From assembly GCA_013397865.1 (NCBI GenBank), contig VZTI01000613.1, positions 387,840 through 451,839 of the forward strand: a stretch of 64,000 nucleotides of DNA. Reading direction: 5' to 3'. Origin of the DNA: Struthidea cinerea. Lineage: Eukaryota; Chordata; Aves; Passeriformes; Corcoracidae. The first letter of the stretch is position 1; every line of letters starts with the position of its first letter. Position numbers and translations under genes: made by a program. The notes beneath the pieces were generated by a model that was not told the DNA's origin, did no database searches, and worked only from the letters and a program-made list of their open reading frames with translations. Of the stretch, positions 27,430 through 40,145 are shown piece after piece.

Positions 27430-30400
27430 GGTCCGGTGTGATGGCCACAGGGCTGGCAGCACCTCAGGGCTGTGCTGAGGTGAGCTGGGACCACAAACTC
27501 CATTCTTTGTGCAGGTAGGTTTGATTATAAATCTGCTTTATGCCCCTCAGCTTTTGAGCTCAAGAGGAGGGCTATCTCCTTGCCCTCTCACTGATCTGAA
27601 GGCCCTTGCTTAGAAAATTCCTCAGGGTTTTCATCGTCCGGTCACAGGGCCAAGGTTTCTTCTGGGACCAGGGTGACATTTTACTGCCATGTTGTCTATT
27701 TCGGTGTCATTTTCCCCCCTCTGTTCAGAGCAAAATGTGTTCACAGAAGGAAGAATCCCTTAGGAAGGGACAGAGGAGGGGGATTATTTATGTGATATTC
27801 TGTGTGTCTTAGCAGGTTAAGGGAAAGAACCCTTTTTTGCCTGGCAGTTATTTTCTTTTGGTTTTTACATTTTGTGCTTTTATTGAGAGATGAGCAAACT
27901 TCACCCTTTTTTCTGAGTTTTCTGGAGTTTGGAAGGGAGGCACTGCATGCACAGTGTATCCACGTCTTGGGCATTGGCTTTTTCCAGGTGGCAAATAAAA
28001 AGTGGTTTAGCATAAACAGTTGTAAGGGGAGAGGATGGGACTGCAATGTGAGACATGCATTCATTATCCAAGATTTCTTTTGCTAACTGTTACTTTGCAG
28101 ATTGAGCTGCCAACATTACATGGAAAATGTTGGAGAGGAAGGAAATTATCTTGTTTGGTTTCTGCCATTGCTTTTATCTTGATTCCCTGGGGCTTTATGG
28201 GGGCAAACTGTAGTCAAGGCAAGAAGAGGAGGATGCTATCTGACTTCAGGCAGTGAAACTGAGGTAGATATTTTTAGTTAATTTACTAAATACTGTGATC
28301 AGTGGTAGTTTATAACTCAGGTATCAGCCTCTGGATCCCTGCCCAGTGTTGTTTTGCTTTCACTCTTACTTATAAACACGTCTACATCCAGATAAAAGCT
28401 TCTTTGTAAATTTTGTTTATTTGGAGGTTTCTACATGTGATGGAAAAGCTTTAAACGGTAGATGCAGAACAGGCTTTGGATCTAGACAAATTTTGCACTC
28501 ACCAAAACAAATTTGAGCCAAATTTAGAAGTAGTGCCATATGACATGCTCCTGGGGAGTGAGAGGCTGGCTGTAGGCCCAGATCTGACAAAGATCCTTTG
28601 CACATTTTTATCTTTATACTCTGTGAATAGTCCCACTGATCATTCTGTCAGCCTGAAGTACTAAAACATCATCAGGTTGGCCTTTAAGTTTTAGAAAATT
28701 GATTTTTAAACCAAAGAACTTTTTTAAAAGGTATTTTTTACTTTGCCTTCTGTTTATTGAGCCTTAAGGAAACATCTGTGTCATGTTTTCCAGTCTTTTT
28801 CTTTGACAGGACAGAAATTTTTCTTTTTTTTTTTTTTTCCTAAAACAAATCTGGAGGTTCTCATGTAGATTTACGACTTTCAGAGATGAGATTTTAGGCA
28901 GATGTCATGTGTTGTAGGATTCTTGGTAGGAACTGAGAGAGTTGGCAACACAGAAAACACAGCACTTGTTTAAAGTTTGCAGAATGCCTGGATCATAATT
29001 TCTTTGGGGCAAGAGTGTTAATTGTATTGCGGCTAAGTGATGCACGTGCAGTTGTGTATAAGAGTGCGTAGCTCACTCTTCTGATGCTGATGGATGTCTG
29101 CTTCGGTCTTTTCATTGCACCAGTTTCAGTCCCTCATGCAGCTGGTCCAAGGAAAGTACCAGTGAATTAAAGATAATTACAGGCCAATGACTAATGCTTT
29201 TATTCTGTGGAAATCACGGGGGAAGTGGGTAAGAAGGTGGCAAAGAGTCTGATTTAACTTCAGAGCAGGTGTCTTTTGGAGAAAGTCAGCATACTCACAG
29301 CAGCAAGGAAAAAAAGCTCTTAAAATTACTATGGAAATGCTCCAGATAACAGCCAGAAAATTAAATTTTGTGTAAACGGGAACAACAACAACAAAAAAAA
29401 TAGCATGTAGCTGGAAACAACAGAGAAACAAGCATTCAAAGGGTATTATTGATGTATTTTAATTAAAAATTAGAGTAGCTTAGGGGCTGACCCAAAATGT
29501 TGGCAGTGAAATCAAACCAAACCCAAGAATGTCTGATTTACACATAGCACTCAGCAGCCCTAGATGCCATCAGCCAATGCTGCTACAAGGTTCTACAAAG
29601 ATACAGTTACACAGCCTCTGTCCCAAACAATCTAGATTTGGTGTAACAGACAGAGGATGAGTTTTACACATGGAGAAATAAAGCATAGAAAAGGTGGTTA
29701 TACCTCTGTGAAACAAAAAATATTTATGAGAGGAGCTGAATACAGATCTCATGTCTGAAGAGAATATTATGCCTTCAAGAGCATTTCTTGACAATCTGTG
29801 ACAATCCACACTGTTACTTTTATTGTATAATGGAATATTTTTATTGCTGTTTAACTGAAGGGGTCAGTTAAATACATATTTACCATACAGTTTTTTCACA
29901 ATTTGTCTCTGCCACATTTTTCTATGTCTACATGTCCACTGTGATTATTGTAGATGCCATGATTACTGTAGATGCCATAGAACATGAATTATTATTGGGA
30001 GAAGCAATGCTGTAGCTGCCCAGGTTGATGCACATTTATACATGGGCAGCAAATGTTCTATGCAATTAGAGCGATATAAATTACAATTCCTGGCTGCGCT
30101 ATTAAAATCTATTTTCACAGCAAGCATGTGGACAAAGGGAAATGAAAGCAGCTTTGCTGGATCTGCAGGACACAGATAAACGCTGAAGCAGAACTCAGAC
30201 AAAAATCCCCATGTCTATGGTCAGACAGCAGAAATTCTAAAGCAGAAAAAGTTAATAATCTGTCAAAAACATACTGTGGCAGTGTCTATGACTTTTCAGA
30301 CTGCAGAAAAAGTGTTTTCCCTTGCAAGATACTCTTTTTAGACAACCTTTCTCCAAGCTTAATTATGTACAGGTTGTTCCCCAGAGTAATCCTTCTTTAA

Positions 30401-33400
30401 ATACATCCTTCTCTTGGGTGAGACTATGGGTGAAAGTGTTGCAGCATCTCTGGGTGCTCTGTGTTGGTACAGCCCTGGCATTGCATGGACTGGAAAGGCC
30501 TTGGCACAAAAGTGATCTGCATATTCTTTCTTCCAAAGATCCTGATTAGTTAAAACTTACACAGGAAAAGGTAACCTCCCCAAAATTCCTTGGGAATTTT
30601 TCTTGTGTCTAAACTACTCTAGAAAAAACTTACAGAATGTAAAGTACCTGTGGCCTTCAAGGCTTGTTTCAAAGCCCATCAAACACAAGGACTTCCTTCA
30701 ACTTGAAGACTACATTGGATTATTGAAGCCATCATAAATGACTTAAGAATTGCATGGGAAAGGCACTAGCTGTGTTAGGCATAAGACTCAACATTCTAAA
30801 AAATTGATCTAAAAGTAGATTTTTGGCTTCATCAGATCACTTCTGAGAGACCCATTCCAGGTTCTTTACAACCACTGAAGAGAAAATCTAAACCATGTCT
30901 TGAAATGCAAATCATGGTCTCTTCCAGTATAGTCTGCTCCATGCAGAAATAAATGGTTTCTGGAATAGCATATTTAGTTTAATTGCTACTTCACTCAACA
31001 AAACCCTGATAAAATCCATAATACGAGAATCAACACTCCATAAGCATTTTAATTGTTGCAATATATCGGGATTCCCATTTGTCTTGCTGCCAAATTTATA
31101 AGAAGCCTTCTACTACATATGAGTTGGGGCTTAATTTCAGCATTTTATTTGCTGAAATTAAGCCAATCCTGACAACCCTAAACAATGCCCCATATTGTAG
31201 TCCCTTTATCAAAGCAGTTGGAATATGATCCTCTTGTAAATTTATATAATGTTATTCTCAAGGAATAGTTTTCTAATGGTACTGTGCTGGTGGCAATTGA
31301 TTCTGTTGTACAGCATTCTGGCACATGCATATTTCTTGTAGGTACACACATGCACACTTTTCATTGGAGCCTGGCTACCTGCCAGATTAATTTACTAAGG
31401 AACATGATAAGGGGACACATTTTACTCCAATATTATGATCTCATCAAATATTGTAATCGACCCTTTGCAGTTTTTTTCTGTACTGTAAAGAACTGTGATT
31501 TTCATTAAGATCTATCTTAAATATAAATCACCAAAACAAATAATTTCTTAGGCTGCAGGATCTAGAAGCACCAAGAGCACAGTGAACATTTTGTGAAGAA
31601 AATCAAACAAAGAAGTTTGATTTTTTTTTTTAATTACCTTACTTAGATACTAAAAATTATGGAATTTACTATCAAGCAGAGGTTTCATACATATTTTTGA
31701 CTTTGAAGAAAGCACTTAATACAGAAAAAGTTACACTTGCAGTTAGTATATTAATATTTTTCTCATTCAAAATTGAGGCTGAGCAGGAAAATCATCAAAA
31801 AATAAACATTTTTTAAAGAAAATCAAAGCTATTTTTATTTAATATTATTTTAATATTTTTAATTTAAACTTCATCTCCTTATAAATCACTTTATATAGTT
31901 ACCTAAGAAGTCCAAACAGCATTTTTTCAGATGTTACTTTCCTATATTTGATGACTTCTCTGTGTAAAAATATTAGTAAATAATTTAAGGTTTATTTTTA
32001 ATGTGAAAAAATCAGAGGAACCTTGTATGACTTGATAGACCATTTCAGCAATATTACCATGCTGCCCTCTGGAGTACACTGACAAAGCACTGCATGGTAA
32101 AAGTTTTGTAGGCATCTGCTGTTCTTCTTTGCATCCAAGAAAATTATCACTGGAAAAAAGGAAGCCTTGGCTAAGCTCCTTGAAAAGCAGGATGAATATG
32201 CAGTGTTTCACTTCACTTAGCCCAGAATTTTTTGGGCATGTTTTCACAAGATATGTATTACTACGTAGGATTTCATCCCCGGCTAGACCCGAAAGCCTTT
32301 GATGAAAATAGAAGTGATTATTGTAGGATCACCTCAGTGCTTGTACTCAAGTTCTCTAGTGAAGATTTTAATTTTTTCCTTTAGAATCACCAGATTGAGG
32401 TTTCTCAGCAAAACTGACCTTTGTCATCTGGAGGTGCAAGACCAGTGTCAGACTCCTACTGAATCCAACTTTTGTGGCTCCTATGTAAAATAAGTCTCAG
32501 AAGTCCTGGGACTCTACTAGGAGAAAGTAGTAGGTATTAAAGACAACAATAACATGTTTTCCCTCACAAACTCAAAAAACGCTGAGACATTTGGAAGACA
32601 TATCCACCTGTTGTTTCCTAAAATAATTCTTCTTTCTCCAAGATGTGTCTCATGAAAAAACTAAAAATTCCCTTTTATTCTTCCCTCCTCTCCCTACCTT
32701 CCACAAATTGCCTTAAAACCATATAAGAATGAAAATAAAGGTCAGGCATTTATGTTATCTCTAAGTTCTGGGGAAAAAACCAAACCAAACCACCAAAAAA
32801 AGTGGAGTTTAGGCCCAGTTTGAATTACTTTATTATCTTTTCAGGAGTCTCTTCCTTAATATAGATATTTAGTATAAAGATTCCCAGTCGCAGATTGTTG
32901 ATAGCTGGAATTGGGGTTCAAAGACAGCACAGGTCCACAAACAGAAAGTACAACAAACCCCTCCTTTATCCTACTTCTCCAATACAGAGAGATGTTAAAG
33001 TGTATATAATTCATGTTTATTTTTGGGTCCTTTCTCTGCTTCCACAATTGGAAAAAATGCACAAGTTAAAAGGAAAGATTTCTATCTTTCTAACCACTTC
33101 GAAAGTGGTTTTATATCTCTTACAACACTTGGGAGCAGCTAATTAAACTGTTAAAAGTTATTAAATATTTTACGTACTTTTCCATTGGTAGTCAAAAGGA
33201 CTTAGAAACATTATTTCTTTAAGTCCCTTTTTAATGTAAAAAGGTGCCTTTCTTTAGGTGCCTAAACACTTCTGAGAATCTACTTTGCTCAAGTCTAGAG
33301 TTTCAGGTCAGGCAGAAAGATAATGTAAGCTAAGTGACAGGAATTGCAGATCACCTTCAGACTGACAAGCCACGAAAAATTAAGATCCTGACAGGGGTCT

Positions 33401-36400
33401 GCAACATTCACTATGGTGAGAACATTAAACTGCATTTCAGTGTAAGCAAGGAAAATACCATCTATGGGAAACGCTACCTGTGAAAATGCAGGGACTCTGT
33501 AGGGAGACCAGAGAAGTCCCTAAAATGATGACACTGATGGAGACATCAAGGCATTAAGCTGACAGGGCATGAAGAGAAAGAGGAACTGGATGAGATGTCT
33601 CTAATTACCATGGAAAACCTGGGTAAAGGGGCATTCCCAGACATGGAAGAAGTCAGATTTGAATTGTCACTGGAGGTGTGGGGGCAGAGAATTATTACTA
33701 GATACACAGTTGTTTTTCTCAAAGGATATCATAACCTCTTACAACAATTAATTAAATTGTTAATTATTTCACAGTCTTATTGCGTAAGCAGCAGTGTAAC
33801 TACAGGTGGCTCAAATGTGGAATCAGAAGTGTCCTGAGTGCTGTAGCTGTTCAGATTTGCTCCAGATATTCACTGTTCGAATTTTACTTGGATAGCAGCT
33901 CAGTCGGTAAGTGAGTGATGATCAGTTTTTTGATGACTGGATGTTGATGGAAAAGGAAAGGAAGTAAGCCCAGGTGTCCTGCTGTTTAAATCCTAAGTAG
34001 ACAGTACTGCCTAGTTTCTTCTGGAGTTTGACCTAGTAAAAACTCTGATGTTTTAGAAGGCTTAAGATTCTAACTCCCTCTGGCAATTTTAGAAATACCA
34101 CCTTCCATTAATAATCTCCAATGAGAGAAGATTTAATACTACTAAATAATTATTTGATGCATTTTTTCCCCATACAAGTGAGGACTTCTTTGTGTACATA
34201 TGACTTGCATGGTGAAAAAACCCCACATGATTAGTATGTCAACCTTTTGGGTTTTTTTGAGAAAAGATCACATCAGCAAATAAATCTACATTATCCTGGT
34301 AAATATTTTTAAAGAGGATCCAAAACCAGATCAGAGCACAAAAGTAGCTTTACTAACAGCTTCTACTGAGATTAAATATATATAAATATATGTATATATC
34401 TCCCAAGACAGAATACACAACTTCATATAATCTGCTAAAGAGAAAAGTAAATATTTTGCAACCACAAATGAAGTCAAAGCATAACATTGTGGTGAGACTT
34501 AAGAGGAGTTAACAGACCAAAATGTCTCATTATTTCACAAATTATAGCAGTATGAAAAAACACTCCTTTAGTTTCAGGACACTTAGCTCGGTTTCATGAA
34601 ATAAAAATATGTGATTAAAACAAAGCAGTGTTTCAAGCCCAGCTCCGGACTCTGGCTGAGCTCAGTGTGATTGGTGCAGCATGAGTGACACCGAGCCCAC
34701 ACTGCAGGTATGAGAAATGGGCTTCTGCCACAGAAATGGGCTGGCACATGGACAGAGCTTGGTGCACAACATTTTCTTGTGCCCATACCGAGGGCTTTCT
34801 CAGGCAAGGCGATACAGTGAATGCTTTAGGTTCCTTTGGCTAATGCTATGGATTAAAGCATTACGGGTAAAAATGCAACTGGTGGGCTTGGCCTGGTTTG
34901 GAGTGGATGCCGGGAGCCAAGTTCTGCCCTCAGTTACACCCTGTAGCTCCCCTGAAGTCCGTGGCGGTGCCAAGTGTAACTGAGGGAAGAATTCAGCTGT
35001 TCAAGTATGTCCATGGTTACCAAGCCAACTGGCAGCAATTGCCAGGGAATAATAGGAGTGTTGAGGGCAAGAACTGAGGAGCCTTCGTGGGGCGGTCTGG
35101 AGATCTGCACAGTGCTTGTCTACAGACTGTCTGGCCTCCTGAAGTCAAAGCTATTAGTTTTTCCTACTTGCTCTAATGTACTGCAGACAAAACGGGCCTT
35201 TCACTGGTGAATGCTGATAAATGAAATGCTCACCAGTTGGGCTCCTGCACCTCTCTGTGCATTGTAGCAGCAGCCTTTTGTTTGTGCCAGACCTAATCTT
35301 GAAGTTTCATGGGGCAGAGAGCAGATTTGAAAACATTTCAGATTCTAACCCAGTAAATCATTATTGTTATTAATGAAGAAGAGCTGAGTAGCTTCGAGGC
35401 TATTTATGACACAGAAAAACCCATCTTTTTGCAGCACAGTTAGTAGTTATTTAGTGCTTCATATTACTGAAATTGGGAGTAGGCTTTCTGGCTCATACAC
35501 TGATTCCATCTGAGGGAACAAAAGACTGCTTTTCATTTCCCAGATGAGGAATCAAGATCTGGAATATCTGCCTGTACTCACATTGGAAGAAAGGATCTTA
35601 AACTTTGGTATCCTTAGTTGTAGTGCCTTTGGATATCAGGGATACATCCCTGACCAGCTCATACTACACGAGTTGTGTGTGGCCTTGGTGAAGTCCTACA
35701 GGTGCACACTTTCAGTGTAGAAAATCTTGACACTGAATAGCCTTGACTTCTGGTATTAAAATGGAAAACAAAACATATTAATCTTTCTATGGGACAAGTA
35801 GATTCTTTGAACTCCTGCTCATATAGCTGTATACTATTTGAAAAGTGTGAACTTCACCGGAACAGATTAAAATCCCCTGGCAGCCGTTTCTGTTCAGTTT
35901 TACAATAAAGATGTAATGAAAAATCAGTTGGACTGTTTTGATTGACAGTCACTTTGTTTTGAAAAGATCTTTAGACAGGCAAATTATTTAAAAGAATTGG
36001 ACAGAATCTCTAACCTGGAAAAGGTTAGAATTAATGAATCAGACTTTCAGTTGAAATAAATCTTTCTTGGTCTATTTAAAATAGTAGAAGTGTTTCAATT
36101 TGTACCAGTTCACTCTTTCCCATCCCTTGCATTACAAACACGTTGTCATTTGAAAAGTTTTTCAATACAGTAAAATTAACAGGCAAATATAGAAATAAAT
36201 ACACAGTGAGGCACTGTTGTTTTGTGAGTTCTATAACTAAGAAATCCACAATCAGTGTAATAATTTCTTTAATGCTAAGCATGTAGATCCTTCCATTTCC
36301 TCTGGGGCAAATTCAAATTAACTGTTCCCTGCAAGAAGAGATTTCTTCCACCTCCAACAGTTTACTGCAATGTCTGCAGTTTCTGACAATTACTGCAGTT

Positions 36401-37290
36401 ATACAGAAAGAATTTGCACTTGCATGGTGTTATGCAATCTAAAAGACATCAAAGGGACCCTTCACATGCAATATACAAAGACCAAACTCATACTTCCAGT
36501 AATTTCTGGAAGAAAATGTACAAGCATTTTTCTACAAGGAATTATAGACTTCAGCATTTACAATTTGAAGGAAGAAACTATTAAGTAATTCAGATCTGGA
36601 GGGGATGGGAAGTAGGAAGAACGTTAACTGCTTAAGCAAGGATTTGCCCATTTGATTCATAAATAAATTTTGCTTATCTAAAGCACGCACTTTCCAATGA
36701 TCCAGAACTACAAATGGTTCAAAAGGGAAAGACTGAGACATGCAATGTCTCACACTTGGCCTCAGTGTTTTCTAGGCAGCTGTTGGATAGCATGGTGAAA
36801 GACAACACCCAAAGGTGGGAGGGCAGAGACACAAAGTACTCAGCGGTAAAATGAGCCCATTCTAACTATGCTAAAAGATCCTATGTCTTCAAACGGATGA
36901 ATGTCATTTATTGAATCATTCCTCCTTGAAGAAACTGCTTTCTAATTATATTTTCTCTGGAGGAAGATCCATCTTCAATTGCTTTTTTCTATTTTCATTG
37001 AAAAAGAAAATTATCTTTCAATAAAAAAGAAGAGTGGAAATTAAAACTGCCTTTACAATTCCTATTTTTTTTTCAAGACGAGGGGATTGAAGGAAAATAC
37101 TTTACTTAAAAGAAAGGAAACAGTCCATTCCTCCCTCATTGTCCTGTTAAAAATGGAGAAGGCAGTCAAAATGAGAATTGCCCTTTTTTAGAGCTGTGTT
37201 AAAGGATGTGTCAGAGACTGAAAATAGTTCATGCCTCAAGCATTGATATAAAGTTTTGCTCATTATAAAGAAGCTACAACCAAAGAAGCT
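27430..37290. other. noncoding, intergenic or intronic
   Basis: Includes a tandem 18-bp dimer at 29943-29978, T-runs near 28823 and 31621, and AAACC-like A/C-rich runs near 32776. One minus-strand segment at 28503-28550 has excellent splice sites (acceptor ctctcactccccag, donor gtgagt) but two open frames. No transposon was clearly recognised. Confidence 0.4.
29943..29978 (+). repeat. tandem dimer, 18-bp unit
   Basis: Two copies of gattattgtagatgccat stand side by side, differing at one base. Confidence 0.85.
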
Positions 37291-38063
37291 TCCCTGAAGA
37301 CTGGGACTTTGGACCGAAAGTCAAACTGCTGATTGATGAAGGGAAATCCATTGTTCAGTCATCTCAGGCTGAGGGAAAGGTATGCACCCACAAAAGGCCA
37401 AAGACACCAGCTGCTCTGAGAATCATCCCTGGCTGCGTTCGGGGTGGGGGGAGAGCACAGCTCACAGAATCCAGGTTTATACAGATTTCCCCCCCAGCCG
37501 ACGGGGGAGGAGGAGGAGATTTCAGGTGTGTGGCGTAACCTCTGGTCAGAGGCAGTGAACACCCATCCTCCGCTACACCAACCGGCCCAGCTGTGGAGCC
37601 CCCAACCCCACATCCACGGGACTTGCACGTAGGAGGCAGCTGAGGGGGAGCCATAATCCATCACAGACCTCCCAAAGTGCTAGGCCATGCACCACAGGAC
37701 TGCACGTGATGCAACAGATCCCGAGTCTGCTGCAAGAGACCGCCCCCCTCCCCAGGGGGACAAGCCTGGGCATTGTGACCTGGCTCGAGGGTCTATTAAC
37801 CCATGGGATTCTACACTTTTTGGGGGACCTTCACCACCGAGAAGACCAGCTGGAGAGGATCATCAGGGTGCCAGTGGGACCCATGGAGCAGTGATATCCT
37901 TTTTGTCCTGTCTCTGCCCCTCTCTGTCCCCCCAACCCCTTTCCCTATTTTTCCCTTCCTCTCTTTTCTCTTTCTCCCTTCCTCTCATATTGACTGGCAT
38001 ATGGTCTTGTTTGCACCTTAATTTGGGCAGAGGTATTTCTAAGAACCTTAATAATCAGATCTT
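37291..38063 (+). mobile_element. probable solo LTR or LTR fragment of an endogenous retrovirus
   Basis: This GC-rich block stands out sharply from its AT-rich surroundings. It begins near tgaagactgggactttggac and shows a GC-rich body with CpGs, then a long pyrimidine tract of ctctctgtcccc and ttctctttctccc units, and a closing AT-rich part with a ttaataatcag stretch. That order of GC-rich body, CT-rich tract and A/T-rich tail resembles avian ERVL-type LTRs. Target-site duplications and exact termini could not be identified, and no retroviral protein frame is visible. Several overlapping open frames here on both strands are composition artefacts. A non-retroviral GC-rich insertion cannot be excluded. 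Confidence 0.38.
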
Positions 38064-39575
38064 AACAGCATGATACTCTCCACATTACTGCATGAGGAGG
38101 ACCAGTCTCAGATGGTTGACATTGTCAGAATTACATGGGAATCAGAGCAGATAGTGATGATTTACAACAGCCTTAGGATTGTCTCGAAGGCCTTAATGCT
38201 GGGGATTTAGTCTGTTTGGTTTTATAGTTTTGTTTTTTGGGGATTTAGCTGTTTCAGTTCTCATCAGGATTATAATTTAGAATCTCAGTGCTGTACAGTC
38301 CAGTTTCATGACTCACAGTATCTGTTGCTGCATGGTGGCCAAGGGTCCATAGTAATTATTAAAATTGACGAGGGGTGGAGAGAGGGAGAATTCCCTTTTT
38401 GTCTGGTGCTGAATGCCACAGAGAAATGAAATAACATAAAGTCCAAGTCACTCACAAATGTGGGGTGGGAGGTTGTGTAGAAGCAATATTCATAGGTGTA
38501 AAAAAGCCAAACAAACCTCTCCTTTATACCCAGCACATATTCTAAGAACAGTTGAACAGCTTTTCTGTGACCACTGAGTATGTCATCATTTCATCCTCAC
38601 TTTATAGACTTGGCTGAGAAACAACTTGAAAGCGAATACTCCCACACTTCCACTGTAACAGAAGCTGCATCCATATGATCTGTGCACAGAAAACACTTTG
38701 CCCATAGCTCTTATGCCTCCTGACAGCCCTTAGAAGCCTCTGTATTCATAAAATGGACATGGGACCATGTGAGGCTGGAGATACAAAGCATTTTGTGGGA
38801 TATGGTGCACCAGTTCACCTCCAGCAGTCTGTCTGGGGAGGAGAATATCAGAGGTCCACAGAAGAGTCAGCATGATCTGAAGAACAGTTTGGTAGATAGA
38901 CAAGAACATAATCTATCAATATAGCTCTCTAAGCATGTGTCCTGAAATTTTAATGGTATGTGATTGTATCTTTCTTTTTAACCTGAATTTTAAATCACAT
39001 AATCATCATCCTGAAGTGGCTTAGGATTTCGTAAACAGACATTATTAGATATGGTTTTAAAGGCTGATTTAAAAGAGACTTTTCCATCAATGAAAGCATG
39101 AATGTGGGATATTTTAATGAAAAAAAAAAGTGTTATTTTCCTTAGAATCACTGATGAGAAATTTAGAAGAATAAACACTCCAGAGAATGGAAACTCAGAT
39201 TATAATCATGCAAATATAATAGAACTGCTGAAGTATAGCAGACAGTGTGGTACACTAACCCTGGTACAGCACAGCCATGGCAATGAGCCCATTCTGCAAG
39301 TACAATAAAGCAGAAGCATCAATCAGCTTCTCATGCAGTGTCCTTCCTGGCAGATACAGCTCAGGAAATATTTTAAATATGCAGTCTGCTCACAAGTGTT
39401 CTCATCTGCCTGGAGAGAAATTCATTACACCATACATAACATACACAAACATTCTGGGATGTGGAGGATTCACTTGAAAGTACACTATTTATTCCAGTAT
39501 TTAGCTGATTAGGAGGGAAAAGACAGAACATTCTTGACAAATGTTAGTAATTTTCTGATTGTTGGATTTACTTAC
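38064..39575. other. noncoding, nothing recognised
   Basis: AT-rich sequence without a recognisable repeat or exon. Confidence 0.45.
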
Positions 39576-39653
39576 AGTCATGGCGAGTTTACTGAGTTGC
39601 TGCTGGAATTTTTCTACAAAGGACACTTGATATGCTTCATTCATCTGGAACAT
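39576..39653 (-). CDS. candidate 26-codon exon, unassigned
   Basis: A 78-nt minus-strand segment with acceptor tgattcatttcag and strong donor ACT|gtaagtaaatcc. It is phase 0 at both ends, starting with an ATG codon and reading MFQMNEAYQVSFVEKF through QQQLSKLAMT, an amphipathic, probably helical sequence. The upstream neighbour on the same strand, 39960-40145, also has consensus splice sites and the same frame, 306 bases away. No family was recognised. It could be a 5' exon of the gene expected downstream of PCTP (ANKFN1 in other vertebrates), a noncoding-RNA exon or a pseudo-exon. Confidence 0.35.
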
Positions 39654-39959
39654 CTGAAATGAATCACAAGGAACGGATGGAATTTTCAAGAGAAAAAGAG
39701 AATAATAAAACGCCCACCATAAAAACTAATTCTCTATAAATAATCTCAATCAGGAAAACCTTTACCCCTGAGACAACCCAAGGCTACTTTTTTAGTAGCT
39801 CTTTCCCTTGTGACAAGAGCAAACTTTCCCATGCTACAAATCATTCCTGTCCATCACTTTGATATAATCTGAAGGAAAGTCATCCTACTGTCACAATGTG
39901 CCCCGGTATTTTCAGGCTCAGATTGGGAAGTATTTGCATATTTGGTTGGTAAGACTTAC

Positions 39960-40145
39960 TGAGCTTACAATCAACAATTATGATCTTTCTGGCTGGTTTT
40001 TACACTTCAGATCAGCAATTTTATTTTTGTAGTTAAGCCCTTGCTTAATCGATTTCTCAAGCTGAGTCCATTTCTGGTGATGTTCTTCTTCTGGATCAGC
40101 TTCTGCAGGTACCATTGTGTTGCCATGTTCATATGACATCAATCA
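39960..40145 (-). CDS. candidate exon with a 53-codon open frame (40139-39978)
   Basis: Minus-strand segment between acceptor ctttcttctacag and donor TCA|gtaagtctt. An in-frame TGA just upstream is followed by ATG at 40139, and 53 codons run to TAA at 39978. The peptide begins MSYEHGNTMVPAEADPEEEH, continues QKWTQLEKSIKQ and ends KNQPERS; the middle is charged and heptad-like, suggesting a short coiled coil. After the stop the frame reads LLIVSS and would pass in phase into the candidate exon at 39576-39653. So either this is a micropeptide frame in a spliced transcript, a coding exon broken by one stop, or chance. Confidence 0.3.

Noticed and set aside
33890..33930. tRNA-like string cagctcagtcggtaag
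   Set aside because: Only the A-box-like part is present, with no second box and no stems; likely chance.
37359..38073. Several overlapping open frames on both strands as genes
   Set aside because: They lie inside the GC-rich LTR-like block, overlap one another and have low-complexity Pro/Ser/Phe-rich translations typical of repeats.
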